Part shown: one piece after another, positions 23,678-31,813 of the stretch
Layout: each line of letters opens with the position of its first letter
Position numbering within the stretch: position 1 is the stretch's first letter
NCBI GenBank assembly: GCA_900550865.1
Contig: URTM01000027.1
Location: 1-33,631, forward strand
DNA: 33,631 bases
Source: an uncultured Dorea sp.
GTDB taxonomy: Bacteria; Bacillota; Clostridia; Lachnospirales; Lachnospiraceae
Direction of reading: 5' to 3'
Position numbers and translations under genes: made by a program
Notes under the pieces: generated by a model
What the model was told of the DNA's origin: nothing
Seen by the model: only the letters and a program-made list of their open reading frames with translations
Databases searched by the model: none

Positions 23678-24169
23678 GTGAAGAACAGAGTGGCATATTT
23701 TGGAGTATTTACAGCATTGGCGTTGATATTCAGTTATGTAGAGACACTGATTCCGATCAATTTCGGGATTCCGGGAGTGAAGCTCGGACTCGCGAATCTG
23801 GTGATCGTAATCGCATTATATAAGATGAAACTGCCGGAGGTATATCTGTTGTCTGTGGTCAGAGTATTATTATCCGGATTTATATTTGGAAATTATTTCA
23901 GTATCATTTACAGCCTGGCGGGAGGACTTCTGAGTCTGACGGTGATGGCACTTTTGAAGAAGAGCAAAGGCTTCAGTGTGATGGGAATCAGTGTGGCCGG
24001 AGGTGTGTTCCACAATGTAGGACAGCTGATCGTTGCGATGCTTGTGGTAGAGACGTTCAGCGTCGGATATTATTTCTCGGTACTTCTGATCGCGGGACTG
24101 CTTACCGGATTGGTGATCGGGATCGTGTCAGCGGAAATGTTGAAGAGGATTAAGAATATACAGTTTTGA
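23678..24169 (+). CDS. Gx transporter family protein (heptaprenyl diphosphate synthase component I-like)
   Basis: 163 residues, five or six membrane helices, GTG start with AGGAGG upstream. Family signs: FSYVETLIPINFGIPGVKLGLANLVIVI (partly quoted) and GGVFHNVGQLIVA. Annotated as Gx transporter or heptaprenyl diphosphate synthase component I; the fold resembles ECF-type substrate-binding membrane proteins, so transport of a small precursor is more likely than catalysis (inference). Tightly packed between the NusG-II gene and ruvA. Confidence 0.82.
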   Translation: MKNRVAYFGVFTALALIFSYVETLIPINFGIPGVKLGLANLVIVIALYKMKLPEVYLLSVVRVLLSGFIFGNYFSIIYSLAGGLLSLTVMALLKKSKGFSVMGISVAGGVFHNVGQLIVAMLVVETFSVGYYFSVLLIAGLLTGLVIGIVSAEMLKRIKNIQF

Positions 24170-24179
24170 TGGAGGAACT

Positions 24180-24794
24180 ATGATTAGATATATACGTGGA
24201 ATTCTGGAAGGAATGGAAGAGGACAAGGTCATCGTAGATGTAGGCGGTGTCGGATACGGGATCTATATGGCAGGTACTGCAATGGGCAGACTTCCGGCTC
24301 TTGGTAGAGAAGTGAAGATCCACACGTATCTGCACGTAAAGGAAGATCTGATGCAGCTGTATGGTTTCCTTACCAGGGATGAACTCCGTGTGTTCAAGCT
24401 TTTGATCGGTGTCAGCGGCATTGGACCGAAGGGTGGTCTTGGAATCCTTTCGGCACTTGGACCGGATGATCTGCGCTTTGCAGTTGCATCGAATGATGTA
24501 AAGGCAATCCAGGCGGCACCGGGAATCGGTAAAAAGACGGCAGAAAAGCTGATCCTGGAATTGAAGGATAAGTTAAAACTTGAGGATGCACTTGAGAACA
24601 CGGTAAATGTGGCGCAGAATACAGCGGACACATCCGCAGGTGGGGCAAATGAGATGACAAGCGAGGCTGTACAGGCACTGGTTGCGCTTGGTTATGGTAA
24701 TACCGAGGCGTTAAAAGCAGTCAGACAGGTAGAGATTACAGAAGAAATGAATGTAGAAGATGTTCTCCGCCAGTCTCTGAAATATATGTTGTAG
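24180..24794 (+). CDS. ruvA: Holliday junction branch migration protein RuvA
   Basis: 204 residues, normal length. N-terminal OB fold (1-65), two helix-hairpin-helix motifs (GVSGIGPKGGLGIL and AAPGIGKKTAEKLILELKDK), and a flexible linker to the C-terminal RuvB-binding domain III (SEAVQALVALGYGNTEALKAV). Binds four-way DNA junctions and recruits RuvB. TGGAGGAA before the ATG; ten bases after the Gx gene. Confidence 0.97.
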   Translation: MIRYIRGILEGMEEDKVIVDVGGVGYGIYMAGTAMGRLPALGREVKIHTYLHVKEDLMQLYGFLTRDELRVFKLLIGVSGIGPKGGLGILSALGPDDLRFAVASNDVKAIQAAPGIGKKTAEKLILELKDKLKLEDALENTVNVAQNTADTSAGGANEMTSEAVQALVALGYGNTEALKAVRQVEITEEMNVEDVLRQSLKYML

Positions 24795-24810
24795 AGGGTG
24801 AGGCAGACAG

Positions 24811-25812
24811 ATGAGCAGAAGAATTATGACGACTGAGAATCTGGAAGAAGATGTTAAGATAGAGAATCATTTAAGACCTCAGCTTCTGGAAGATTATATC
24901 GGTCAGGCAAAAGCAAAAGAAATGCTGAAGATTTATATTGAAGCGGCAAAGGCGAGGGGCGAGGCACTGGATCATCTCTTGTTCTATGGACCTCCGGGAC
25001 TTGGCAAGACGACACTTGCAGGAATCATTGCTAATGAGATGAATGTAAATATGAAGATCACATCGGGACCGGCGATTGAAAAGCCGGGAGAGATGGCGGC
25101 AATCCTGAATAATCTGCAGGAGGGCGATGTCCTTTTTGTAGATGAGATCCACCGCCTGAACCGTCAGGTGGAAGAAGTATTGTATCCGGCGATGGAAGAT
25201 TATGCGATCGACATCATGATCGGAAAAGGGGCTTCGGCAAGATCAATCCGTCTGGATCTTCCGAAATTCACCCTGGTAGGGGCAACGACAAGAGCTGGTA
25301 TGCTGACGGCTCCTTTGCGGGATCGTTTTGGCGTGGTGACCAGGATGGAATATTATACGATCGAAGAACTGAAGACGATCATCCTGCGTTCGGCAAAGGT
25401 TCTGGAAGTCGGTATTGATGAAAATGGTGCATATGCAATGGCAAGACGTTCAAGAGGAACCCCAAGACTTGCCAACCGTCTGTTAAAGCGTGTCCGGGAT
25501 TTTGCCCAGGTGAAATATGACGGCTATATCACAGAAGAAGTGGCCAATTATGCACTGGATCTTCTGGACGTGGATAAAGAAGGCCTGGATCAGACAGACA
25601 GAGGAATCCTTCTGGCTATGATCGAGAAATTTGGCGGCGGTCCGGTGGGATTAGAGACACTGGCAGCGTCGATCGGCGAGGATTCGGGTACGATCGAAGA
25701 TGTATACGAACCATATTTATTAATGAACGGGTTCATTCAGAGAACCCCAAGAGGAAGAGTTGTGACGGATGCGGCATATGCGCATCTGGGAATTTGTAAG
25801 GAAAATGAATAA
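24811..25812 (+). CDS. ruvB: Holliday junction DNA helicase RuvB
   Basis: 333 residues. AAA+ motor that drives branch migration. Walker A GPPGLGKTTLA (60-70), Walker B LFVDEIHRL (Asp111, Glu112), sensor 1 GATTRAGML, arginine finger in PLRDRFG, and a C-terminal winged helix (RTPRGRVVTDAAYAHLG). Sixteen bases after ruvA, same transcript. Confidence 0.98.
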   Translation: MSRRIMTTENLEEDVKIENHLRPQLLEDYIGQAKAKEMLKIYIEAAKARGEALDHLLFYGPPGLGKTTLAGIIANEMNVNMKITSGPAIEKPGEMAAILNNLQEGDVLFVDEIHRLNRQVEEVLYPAMEDYAIDIMIGKGASARSIRLDLPKFTLVGATTRAGMLTAPLRDRFGVVTRMEYYTIEELKTIILRSAKVLEVGIDENGAYAMARRSRGTPRLANRLLKRVRDFAQVKYDGYITEEVANYALDLLDVDKEGLDQTDRGILLAMIEKFGGGPVGLETLAASIGEDSGTIEDVYEPYLLMNGFIQRTPRGRVVTDAAYAHLGICKENE

Positions 25813-25817
25813 AACAG

Positions 25818-25846
25818 TTGGTTTTTCTTACAGATTAGTTTATAAT
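25818..25846 (+). promoter_or_regulatory. Promoter of zapA
   Basis: TTGGTT at 25818-25823, a 17-base spacer and a perfect TATAAT at 25841-25846, in the 71-base gap after ruvB. GAGGAGG precedes the zapA start. Confidence 0.78.
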
Positions 25847-25883
25847 AGTTATCAGAAATTATGAAAGTTCGAGGAGGCTTCTT

Positions 25884-26291
25884 ATGGCATCATCAAAAAA
25901 CTATACAGAAGTATTAATAGGAGGAAAAGTTTTTACTTTAAGTGGATTTGAAAGTGAGGACTATTTACAGAAGGTTTCTACATATCTGAACCATAAACTG
26001 GACGAGTGCAGCAACAGCGAGGGATACCGCAAGCAGAGCGCAGAGACCAGAAGTATTCTGCTGGCGCTGAACATTGCAGATGATTATTTTAAAGCGAAGA
26101 AGCAGGGCGGCACGCTGGAAAGTGATATCGAAGCAAAAGATAAAGAGATGTATGACTTAAAGCATGAACTGATATCCGTTCAGATCAAGCTGGAGAATGC
26201 AGAGAAAGCGATGGACAAGCTGAAGGAAGAGAATAAGGAACTTCAGATGAAGATCGTACAGCTGGAAACAGAGATTAAGAATAATAAGTAA
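25884..26291 (+). CDS. zapA: Cell division protein ZapA
   Basis: 135 residues. Promotes FtsZ ring assembly. The N-terminal half matches the family (TEVLIGGKVFTLSGFESEDYLQKVSTYLN, partly quoted; ILLALNIADDYFKAKK). The C-terminal half, from about 75 on, is a long coiled coil, longer than in short ZapA proteins. It has its own promoter and terminator. Confidence 0.9.
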   Translation: MASSKNYTEVLIGGKVFTLSGFESEDYLQKVSTYLNHKLDECSNSEGYRKQSAETRSILLALNIADDYFKAKKQGGTLESDIEAKDKEMYDLKHELISVQIKLENAEKAMDKLKEENKELQMKIVQLETEIKNNK

Positions 26292-26296
26292 GAATT

Positions 26297-26321
26297 AGGC
26301 TGTCGTATGACAGCCTTTTTT
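26297..26321 (+). terminator. Rho-independent terminator of zapA
   Basis: AGGCTGTC (26297-26304), loop GTAT, GACAGCCT (26309-26316), then a T-run to 26321. Confidence 0.92.
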
Positions 26322-26411
26322 ACAAGTCGGAAAACAGAAGAAACAAAAACAGAACAAATAACAGGAATATCAGAAAAATAAAGAATAAATAAAAAGACGG
26401 GATAAGAAACA

Positions 26412-28607
26412 ATGAACAGAGTGGTAGAGATATTAGCCCCGGCAGGATCGATGGAATGCCTGAGGGCAGCGGTAGCCGCAGGTGCGGATGCAGTGTATCT
26501 GGGCGGCACCAGATTTGGAGCGAGAGCATATGCACAGAATCTTTCGGAGGAAGATATGGTGCAGGCAATAGAATATGTACACATTCACGGAAGAAAGATT
26601 TATATGACGGTGAATACGCTTCTGAAAGACAGGGAGATGAAGGAGCTGTATGCTTATCTGCTCCCGTATTACAAAGCAGGACTGGATGGAGTGATCGTAC
26701 AGGATATCGGTGCTGTGAAGTTTATCGGAGAACATTTTCCGGAGATGCCGGTACATGCAAGTACGCAGATGACCATTACCAACACGCTCGGAGCAGAATT
26801 TTTAAAACAATATGGAATTACGAGAGTCGTTCCGGCAAGGGAACTTTCATTAAAGGAAATCCGTGATATGAAGAGGCAGACGGGACTGGAGATGGAGTGT
26901 TTTGTACATGGGGCACTTTGCTATTGCTATTCGGGACAATGCCTGCTCAGCAGTATGATCGGCGGCCGGAGTGGCAACAGAGGACAGTGTGCGCAGCCGT
27001 GCCGTCTGCCATATCAGGTAGATGGAAAGAAACCGGCGGATCTGATGAGTCTGAAGGATCTGTGTACGATCGACATTTTACCGGAACTGATCGATGCAGG
27101 GATTGATTCATTTAAGATCGAGGGAAGAATGAAACAGCCGGAATATGTCTATACGGTTGTGAAGATGTACCGTAAATATGCAGATCAGTATCTGCGGCTT
27201 CAGAAAGAAGGAAAAGATAAATCGGCATACCGTGTATCAGAAGCAGACAAAAGAGAACTGATTGCAGCTTATCAGAGGCGTGGTTACTGTGAGGGCTACT
27301 ACCATCAGCATAATGGCAGAGACATGGTATCACTGAAACGGCCGAAGAACGGTAAAGACGGCAGCACAGAAGCAAAACCATGGCAGGATATAAAAGTACA
27401 AGAAAAAATTAATGGTATTTTAACACTTTCTGTTGGAAACCGTGCTAAACTAACAGTATCGTGTGGTGATATTACCGCAGAATGTACCGGGCAGGAAGTG
27501 CAGGCGGCGCAGAAGCAGCCGTTAGATCCGGTAAGAATTGAAAAGCAGATGCGGAAAACCGGTAATACAGAGTTTTCATTTGATACTCTAAAGATTCAGA
27601 CCGAAGGAAATGTGTTTCTCCCGATGCAGGCGTTGAACGAACTGCGAAGAGAAGGAATCGAAGAGCTGACAGAGAAGATACAGATGCAGTACCGGCGGGA
27701 AGAATCCGGTCAGGCCGGCTGTGGAATGAGAAAAGAAACAGCAGAAGCTGGCATCGGTGCGGATTATGCAAAAGAAACAGCAGAATCAGGCATCGGCGCG
27801 GATTATGCAAAAGAAACAGCGGGCAAAAAGAACTGCTGTATCTCTGCAAGCGTGCAGACAAAAGCCCAGCTTGAGGCAGCGGCAGCCAGTGGAGTCCGGT
27901 GTGTATATCTGGATGAAGAGATAGAATTCGAACGTGAGGATGAGGTAGAGTATTTCCTCGCCATGCCATACATTTTCAGAGAGAATACGATCCGCAGATA
28001 TGAAAAAATGTATGCAGAGATCGAGCAAAAATACGATGGAATCCTGATACGTAACTGGGAGAGCTATGCGTGGCTTAAGCAGCATGCATATCCGAAAGAG
28101 ATCCGCAGTGATTATAATCTTTATATTTTTAACCAGAAAGCAAAAGAAGAGTTGAAAAAACAGGGAATCGGACAGGGGACGGCACCGGTGGAATTGAATG
28201 ACCGTGAACTGGCAAGACTTGGTATAGAAGAGCAGGCATTTATTGCATATGGGTATCAGCCGGTGATGGTCAGTGCAGGATGCATCCAGAAGACCAGCGC
28301 TTCCTGTGACGGGAAAAGCGGCGTGCTTACGATCTCGGACCGTTATCAGAAGCAGTTTGCTGTCAGACGCTATTGCAGAGACTGCTATAATGTCATGTAC
28401 AATTCGGCACCGTTATTCCTGGCGGACAAGGCAGAAGAAATCAAAAGCCTGAGACCGGCAGAGATCCGTCTGGATTTTACAATGGAGAAGAAAGAGCAGG
28501 TAGGAGAAATCTGTAAGATATATGCGGACGCATTTATGAAGGACCGCAGGATGGAACCTCAGATACAGGAGTATACAAGAGGTCATTTTAAAAGAGGAGT
28601 AAAGTAG
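26412..28607 (+). CDS. U32 peptidase family protein with DUF3656-type region
   Basis: 731 residues. The N-terminal U32 domain (about 1-330) is clear: ILAPAGSMECLRAAVAAGADAVYLGG, HASTQMTITNT, and the signature ECFVHGALCYCYSGQCLLSS, then RGQCAQPCRLPY with the conserved cysteines. The long C-terminal region (about 330-720) ends with CRDCYNVMYNSAPL. This arrangement resembles E. coli RlhA, which takes part in 23S rRNA hydroxylation, more than a true collagenase; function here is inferred. A 13-residue tandem repeat interrupts the middle. The ribosome binding site is weak and no promoter is clear. The SEDS gene follows after eight bases. Confidence 0.88.
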   Translation: MNRVVEILAPAGSMECLRAAVAAGADAVYLGGTRFGARAYAQNLSEEDMVQAIEYVHIHGRKIYMTVNTLLKDREMKELYAYLLPYYKAGLDGVIVQDIGAVKFIGEHFPEMPVHASTQMTITNTLGAEFLKQYGITRVVPARELSLKEIRDMKRQTGLEMECFVHGALCYCYSGQCLLSSMIGGRSGNRGQCAQPCRLPYQVDGKKPADLMSLKDLCTIDILPELIDAGIDSFKIEGRMKQPEYVYTVVKMYRKYADQYLRLQKEGKDKSAYRVSEADKRELIAAYQRRGYCEGYYHQHNGRDMVSLKRPKNGKDGSTEAKPWQDIKVQEKINGILTLSVGNRAKLTVSCGDITAECTGQEVQAAQKQPLDPVRIEKQMRKTGNTEFSFDTLKIQTEGNVFLPMQALNELRREGIEELTEKIQMQYRREESGQAGCGMRKETAEAGIGADYAKETAESGIGADYAKETAGKKNCCISASVQTKAQLEAAAASGVRCVYLDEEIEFEREDEVEYFLAMPYIFRENTIRRYEKMYAEIEQKYDGILIRNWESYAWLKQHAYPKEIRSDYNLYIFNQKAKEELKKQGIGQGTAPVELNDRELARLGIEEQAFIAYGYQPVMVSAGCIQKTSASCDGKSGVLTISDRYQKQFAVRRYCRDCYNVMYNSAPLFLADKAEEIKSLRPAEIRLDFTMEKKEQVGEICKIYADAFMKDRRMEPQIQEYTRGHFKRGVK
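27732..27821 (+). repeat. 39-base in-frame tandem repeat inside the U32 gene
   Basis: Two nearly identical 39-base units, 27732-27770 and 27771-27809, encode KETAEAGIGADYA and KETAESGIGADYA; a third begins (KETAGKK) at 27810. The units differ at only a few bases, which points to recent duplication. They lie in a hydrophilic linker between conserved regions. Confidence 0.9.
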
Positions 28608-28615
28608 GTGAAAAG

Positions 28616-30088
28616 TTGGTAAACATAATCGTACAGTTATCAAAATATCTGATGATCCTGCTGATCACAGCGTATACCTATCTGTGTTTCAGCATCTTCG
28701 GATATTATGATCCGGATAAAAAGAAACGATGTCTCAGGAAGCAGAATGTGCTGATGTTTGTGATGCATCTGACGGCGTTTCTTGTAATGTATCTGGAAAA
28801 AAAGGATACAAAGATTCTGGCATTGTATCTGATGCAGGTGACGCTTCTTGGAGGAACGATTCTGCTGTATAGCTTTATTTATCCGAAAGTATCGCGTCTG
28901 GTTGTAAATAATATGTGTATGTTACTCAGCATCGGCTTTATCATGATCACCAGACTGAATTATGATAAGGCAGCAAAGCAGTATCTGATTGCAGCAGCGG
29001 GAATTGTACTTTGCCTTGTGATCCCGATCATTATCCGCAAGGTCCGGTTCTTATCGGAATGGCGGATCTTTTACGGAATTGTCGGTATTGTATCACTGGC
29101 AGTGGTAGTGGTAGTCGGCAAAGTGTCTTATGGTGCGATGCTTGGCTTTACCGTTGCCGGAATCAATATCCAGCCATCGGAGCTTGTGAAGATCGTATTT
29201 GTATTCTTCGTGGCATCGAGCTTTAAGCGGTCTACAGAATTCAAAGATCTTGTGGTAACGACGGCAATTGCAGCGTTTCATGTGTTGATCCTTGTGGTGT
29301 CCAAGGATCTTGGCGCGGCACTGATCATTTTTGTGGTATACCTGGTCATGCTGTATGTAGCGACACATCAGCCGCTTTATATTCTTGCGGGACTTGGTGC
29401 GGGAAGTGTCGGAGCGGTTGCGGCATATCATTTATTTACGCATGTTAAGACGCGTGTAAATGTATGGAGAGATCCGTTCGGAACTTATGATAATGGTGGC
29501 TATCAGGTGGCACAGTCGTTATTTGCCATCGGAACCGGTGGATGGTTTGGAGCAGGCCTTTATCAGGGGCAGCCGGATACGATCCCGGTATCGGCAGAGG
29601 ATTTTATCTTTTCTGCGATTTCAGAAGAGATGGGACTGATCTATGCGATGTGTCTGATCCTGATCTGCGTGAGCTGTTATGTGATGTTCTTAAATATCGC
29701 AATGCAGCTGCATAATCTGTTTTATAAGATGGTGGCACTGGGACTTGGTACCTGTTACATATTCCAGGTGTTTTTAACGATCGGAGGAGCGACAAAGTTC
29801 ATTCCGTCAACAGGTGTAACACTTCCGCTGGTAAGTTATGGCGGAAGCTCTCTGATCAGTACGCTGATCATGTTTGCAATTATCCAGGGACTGTATATTT
29901 TAAGAGAAGACGAGGAAGAGGATATTGAGAGAAGGAAGAAAGAACGGTTACGAGCAAAGAGAAGCCGACAGGAGAATGCGGCGAGATATCGAGAGGCAGA
30001 ATATGACCCGCAAAGAGCGCAGAGAAGCCAAAAAGCGCGAAAAGAAGCGGCTCAAGGCCAAGCGAGCAAGAAACAAAGAGTTCGCTAG
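28616..30088 (+). CDS. SEDS family peptidoglycan polymerase (FtsW/RodA/SpoVE type)
   Basis: 490 residues, about twelve membrane helices. SEDS proteins polymerise lipid II into glycan strands and work with a class B penicillin-binding protein, here the next gene. Family marks: INIQPSELVKIVFVFFVASSF, TRVNVWRDPFGTY-D-GYQVAQSLFAIGTGGWFGAG with the catalytic-site Asp region, and STGVTLPLVSYGGSSLIS near the end. Compared with core FtsW it has an added N-terminal membrane section of about 100 residues and a 70-residue, strongly charged C-terminal tail. The start is a TTG with AGGTG upstream; no ATG fits. Which of FtsW, RodA or SpoVE it replaces cannot be told. Confidence 0.9.
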   Translation: MVNIIVQLSKYLMILLITAYTYLCFSIFGYYDPDKKKRCLRKQNVLMFVMHLTAFLVMYLEKKDTKILALYLMQVTLLGGTILLYSFIYPKVSRLVVNNMCMLLSIGFIMITRLNYDKAAKQYLIAAAGIVLCLVIPIIIRKVRFLSEWRIFYGIVGIVSLAVVVVVGKVSYGAMLGFTVAGINIQPSELVKIVFVFFVASSFKRSTEFKDLVVTTAIAAFHVLILVVSKDLGAALIIFVVYLVMLYVATHQPLYILAGLGAGSVGAVAAYHLFTHVKTRVNVWRDPFGTYDNGGYQVAQSLFAIGTGGWFGAGLYQGQPDTIPVSAEDFIFSAISEEMGLIYAMCLILICVSCYVMFLNIAMQLHNLFYKMVALGLGTCYIFQVFLTIGGATKFIPSTGVTLPLVSYGGSSLISTLIMFAIIQGLYILREDEEEDIERRKKERLRAKRSRQENAARYREAEYDPQRAQRSQKARKEAAQGQASKKQRVR

Positions 30089-31457
30089 AGTCACATATGT
30101 GTTTGTCGGACTTTTTCTGGTGCTGCTGGGATATATCGGATATTTTCAGGTGAAAAAAAGTCAGGAAATTATAAGAAGCCCTTATAATGCCAGACAGAAT
30201 TCGAATGCCAAGAGAGTGACCAGAGGAACCATTGTCGATAAGAATGGAAATGTACTTGCGAAGACCGACACGGCAGCAGACGGAAGTGAGACGAGAGAAT
30301 ATCCTTACGGAAATGCATTTGCACATGTTGTTGGTTACAGCGTGCAGGGAAAATCCGGAATTGAATCACTGGAGAATTACGACCTGCTGACTTCGGACGA
30401 GAATTTCCTGATCAAATTGAAGAATGAATTCCAGGATAAAAAAAATATGGGAAATACGGTCGTGACGACACTGGATGCAGACCTTCAGGAAGCGGCATAT
30501 CAGGCGCTGGGAGATAAAAAGGGTGCGGTAGTGGTGATGGAGCCGAAGACAGGAAAGATTCTTGCCATGGTATCCAAGCCGGATTTTGATCCGAATACAG
30601 TGGAAGCCAACTGGAATGCTCTGAGTACGGATGAAAACAGTGCACTTTTAAACCGTGCGACGCAGGGACAGTATGCGCCGGGATCTACGTTCAAAGTTGT
30701 GACATTACTGGAATTCATGCGTGAGAATCCGGATTACAGTTCTTATTCTTATAATTGTACCGGCTCAATCGAGAACAGTGGGATTAAGATCCACTGCTAT
30801 AACGGACATGTCCACGGGCAGGTGAGCCTGCAGGACAGTCTGGCATATTCGTGCAACACGTCATTTTCGAATATCGGACTTTCGCTGGATCCGGCGAAGT
30901 TTAAGAAGACGGCAGAAGAGGTTCTGTTCGATTCAAAACTGCCTTCGGATCTTCCGTACAGTAAGAGCAGTTTTACAATGGACGGGTCTGCCGGAAATGG
31001 TACGAAGATGATGACAGCGATGGGGCAGGGAGAGACACAGGTAAGTCCGTATCATATGGCACTGATCACATCTGCGATAGCAAATGGTGGAAAACTGATG
31101 AAGCCGTATCTGGTTGATAAGGTGACGAATGCATCGGGAACGGTTATGAAAAAGACGGATCAGGAAGAATATAAGCAGCTTATGACAGCGGAAGAAGCTG
31201 CTCAGATCAAAGAATATATGAAGAGCGTAGTAGATTATGGAACTGCATCTGTATTAAGCGGACAGAGCTACACGGCAGCAGGAAAGACCGGTACGGCAGA
31301 ATATAGTTCAGATAAAGAAAAAGATCACTCATGGTTCATTGGAATGTCAAATGTGGAAGATCCGGAACTGGTTGTGAGTGTGATCATCGAATCTTCGGAT
31401 GGAACTGCAAAGGCGGTAAATGTTGCAAAAGAGATTTTTGACTCGTATTACTATTAG
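30003..31457 (+). CDS. Class B penicillin-binding protein (PbpA/FtsI type transpeptidase)
   Basis: 484 residues from the ATG at 30003. A very basic cytoplasmic N terminus (1-28), one membrane helix (about 29-50), a short dimerisation region (RGTIVDKNGNVLA at 74-86), then the transpeptidase domain with all three motifs: SxxK (Ser228-Thr-Phe-Lys231), SxN (Ser283-Cys-Asn285) and KTG (428-430). It cross-links peptidoglycan and is the expected partner of the SEDS protein before it. The frame is open from 29925; the start is chosen because GAGAGG lies upstream and residues from there are family-like. It overlaps the SEDS gene by 86 bases. Size is close to short PbpA proteins. Confidence 0.92.
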   Translation: MTRKERREAKKREKKRLKAKRARNKEFARVTYVFVGLFLVLLGYIGYFQVKKSQEIIRSPYNARQNSNAKRVTRGTIVDKNGNVLAKTDTAADGSETREYPYGNAFAHVVGYSVQGKSGIESLENYDLLTSDENFLIKLKNEFQDKKNMGNTVVTTLDADLQEAAYQALGDKKGAVVVMEPKTGKILAMVSKPDFDPNTVEANWNALSTDENSALLNRATQGQYAPGSTFKVVTLLEFMRENPDYSSYSYNCTGSIENSGIKIHCYNGHVHGQVSLQDSLAYSCNTSFSNIGLSLDPAKFKKTAEEVLFDSKLPSDLPYSKSSFTMDGSAGNGTKMMTAMGQGETQVSPYHMALITSAIANGGKLMKPYLVDKVTNASGTVMKKTDQEEYKQLMTAEEAAQIKEYMKSVVDYGTASVLSGQSYTAAGKTGTAEYSSDKEKDHSWFIGMSNVEDPELVVSVIIESSDGTAKAVNVAKEIFDSYYY

Positions 31458-31488
31458 AAATGTAGAAATGTATAGAAGGACGGAAAAT

Positions 31489-31812
31489 ATGCGATACTAT
31501 AAGCATCTGTACCTGACAGAAGGACTGGAAAAGAAAAAAGAGAAAATCATCCGCAAGCTGGAAGCCGGAAAACTGCAGCCGAGTGTGCATGTGATCACAC
31601 TGGCAGTCAGTGAGAAGAATCAACTGGAGATATATCCGACGATCCAGTTTAAGCAGCCTGCATTTCCGGAACAGGATCTGTTCGTGGTAGGAATTACAAC
31701 AGGATATGAGGAAGCAGTAGAGCTGGTGGAACAGATCGTGCAGGAAGTATATGAACAGACAGGTGGATGTGATATACGGTCTTATATATTAGAAAAAGAG
31801 CAGGGAAGATAA
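31489..31812 (+). CDS. Conserved small cytoplasmic protein of unknown function
   Basis: 107 residues, no membrane segment. Mixed alpha/beta with YYKHLYLTEGLEKKKEKIIRKLEAGK at the start (partly quoted) and a helix EEAVELVEQIVQEVYEQTG near the end. Not recognised beyond resembling short hypothetical proteins found beside DUF2953/GerW genes. The frame is open from 31420; GAAGGA at 31475-31480 favours the ATG at 31489 over the one at 31468. One base separates its stop from the DUF2953 start, so the two are coupled. Confidence 0.75.
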   Translation: MRYYKHLYLTEGLEKKKEKIIRKLEAGKLQPSVHVITLAVSEKNQLEIYPTIQFKQPAFPEQDLFVVGITTGYEEAVELVEQIVQEVYEQTGGCDIRSYILEKEQGR

Positions 31813-31813
31813 G

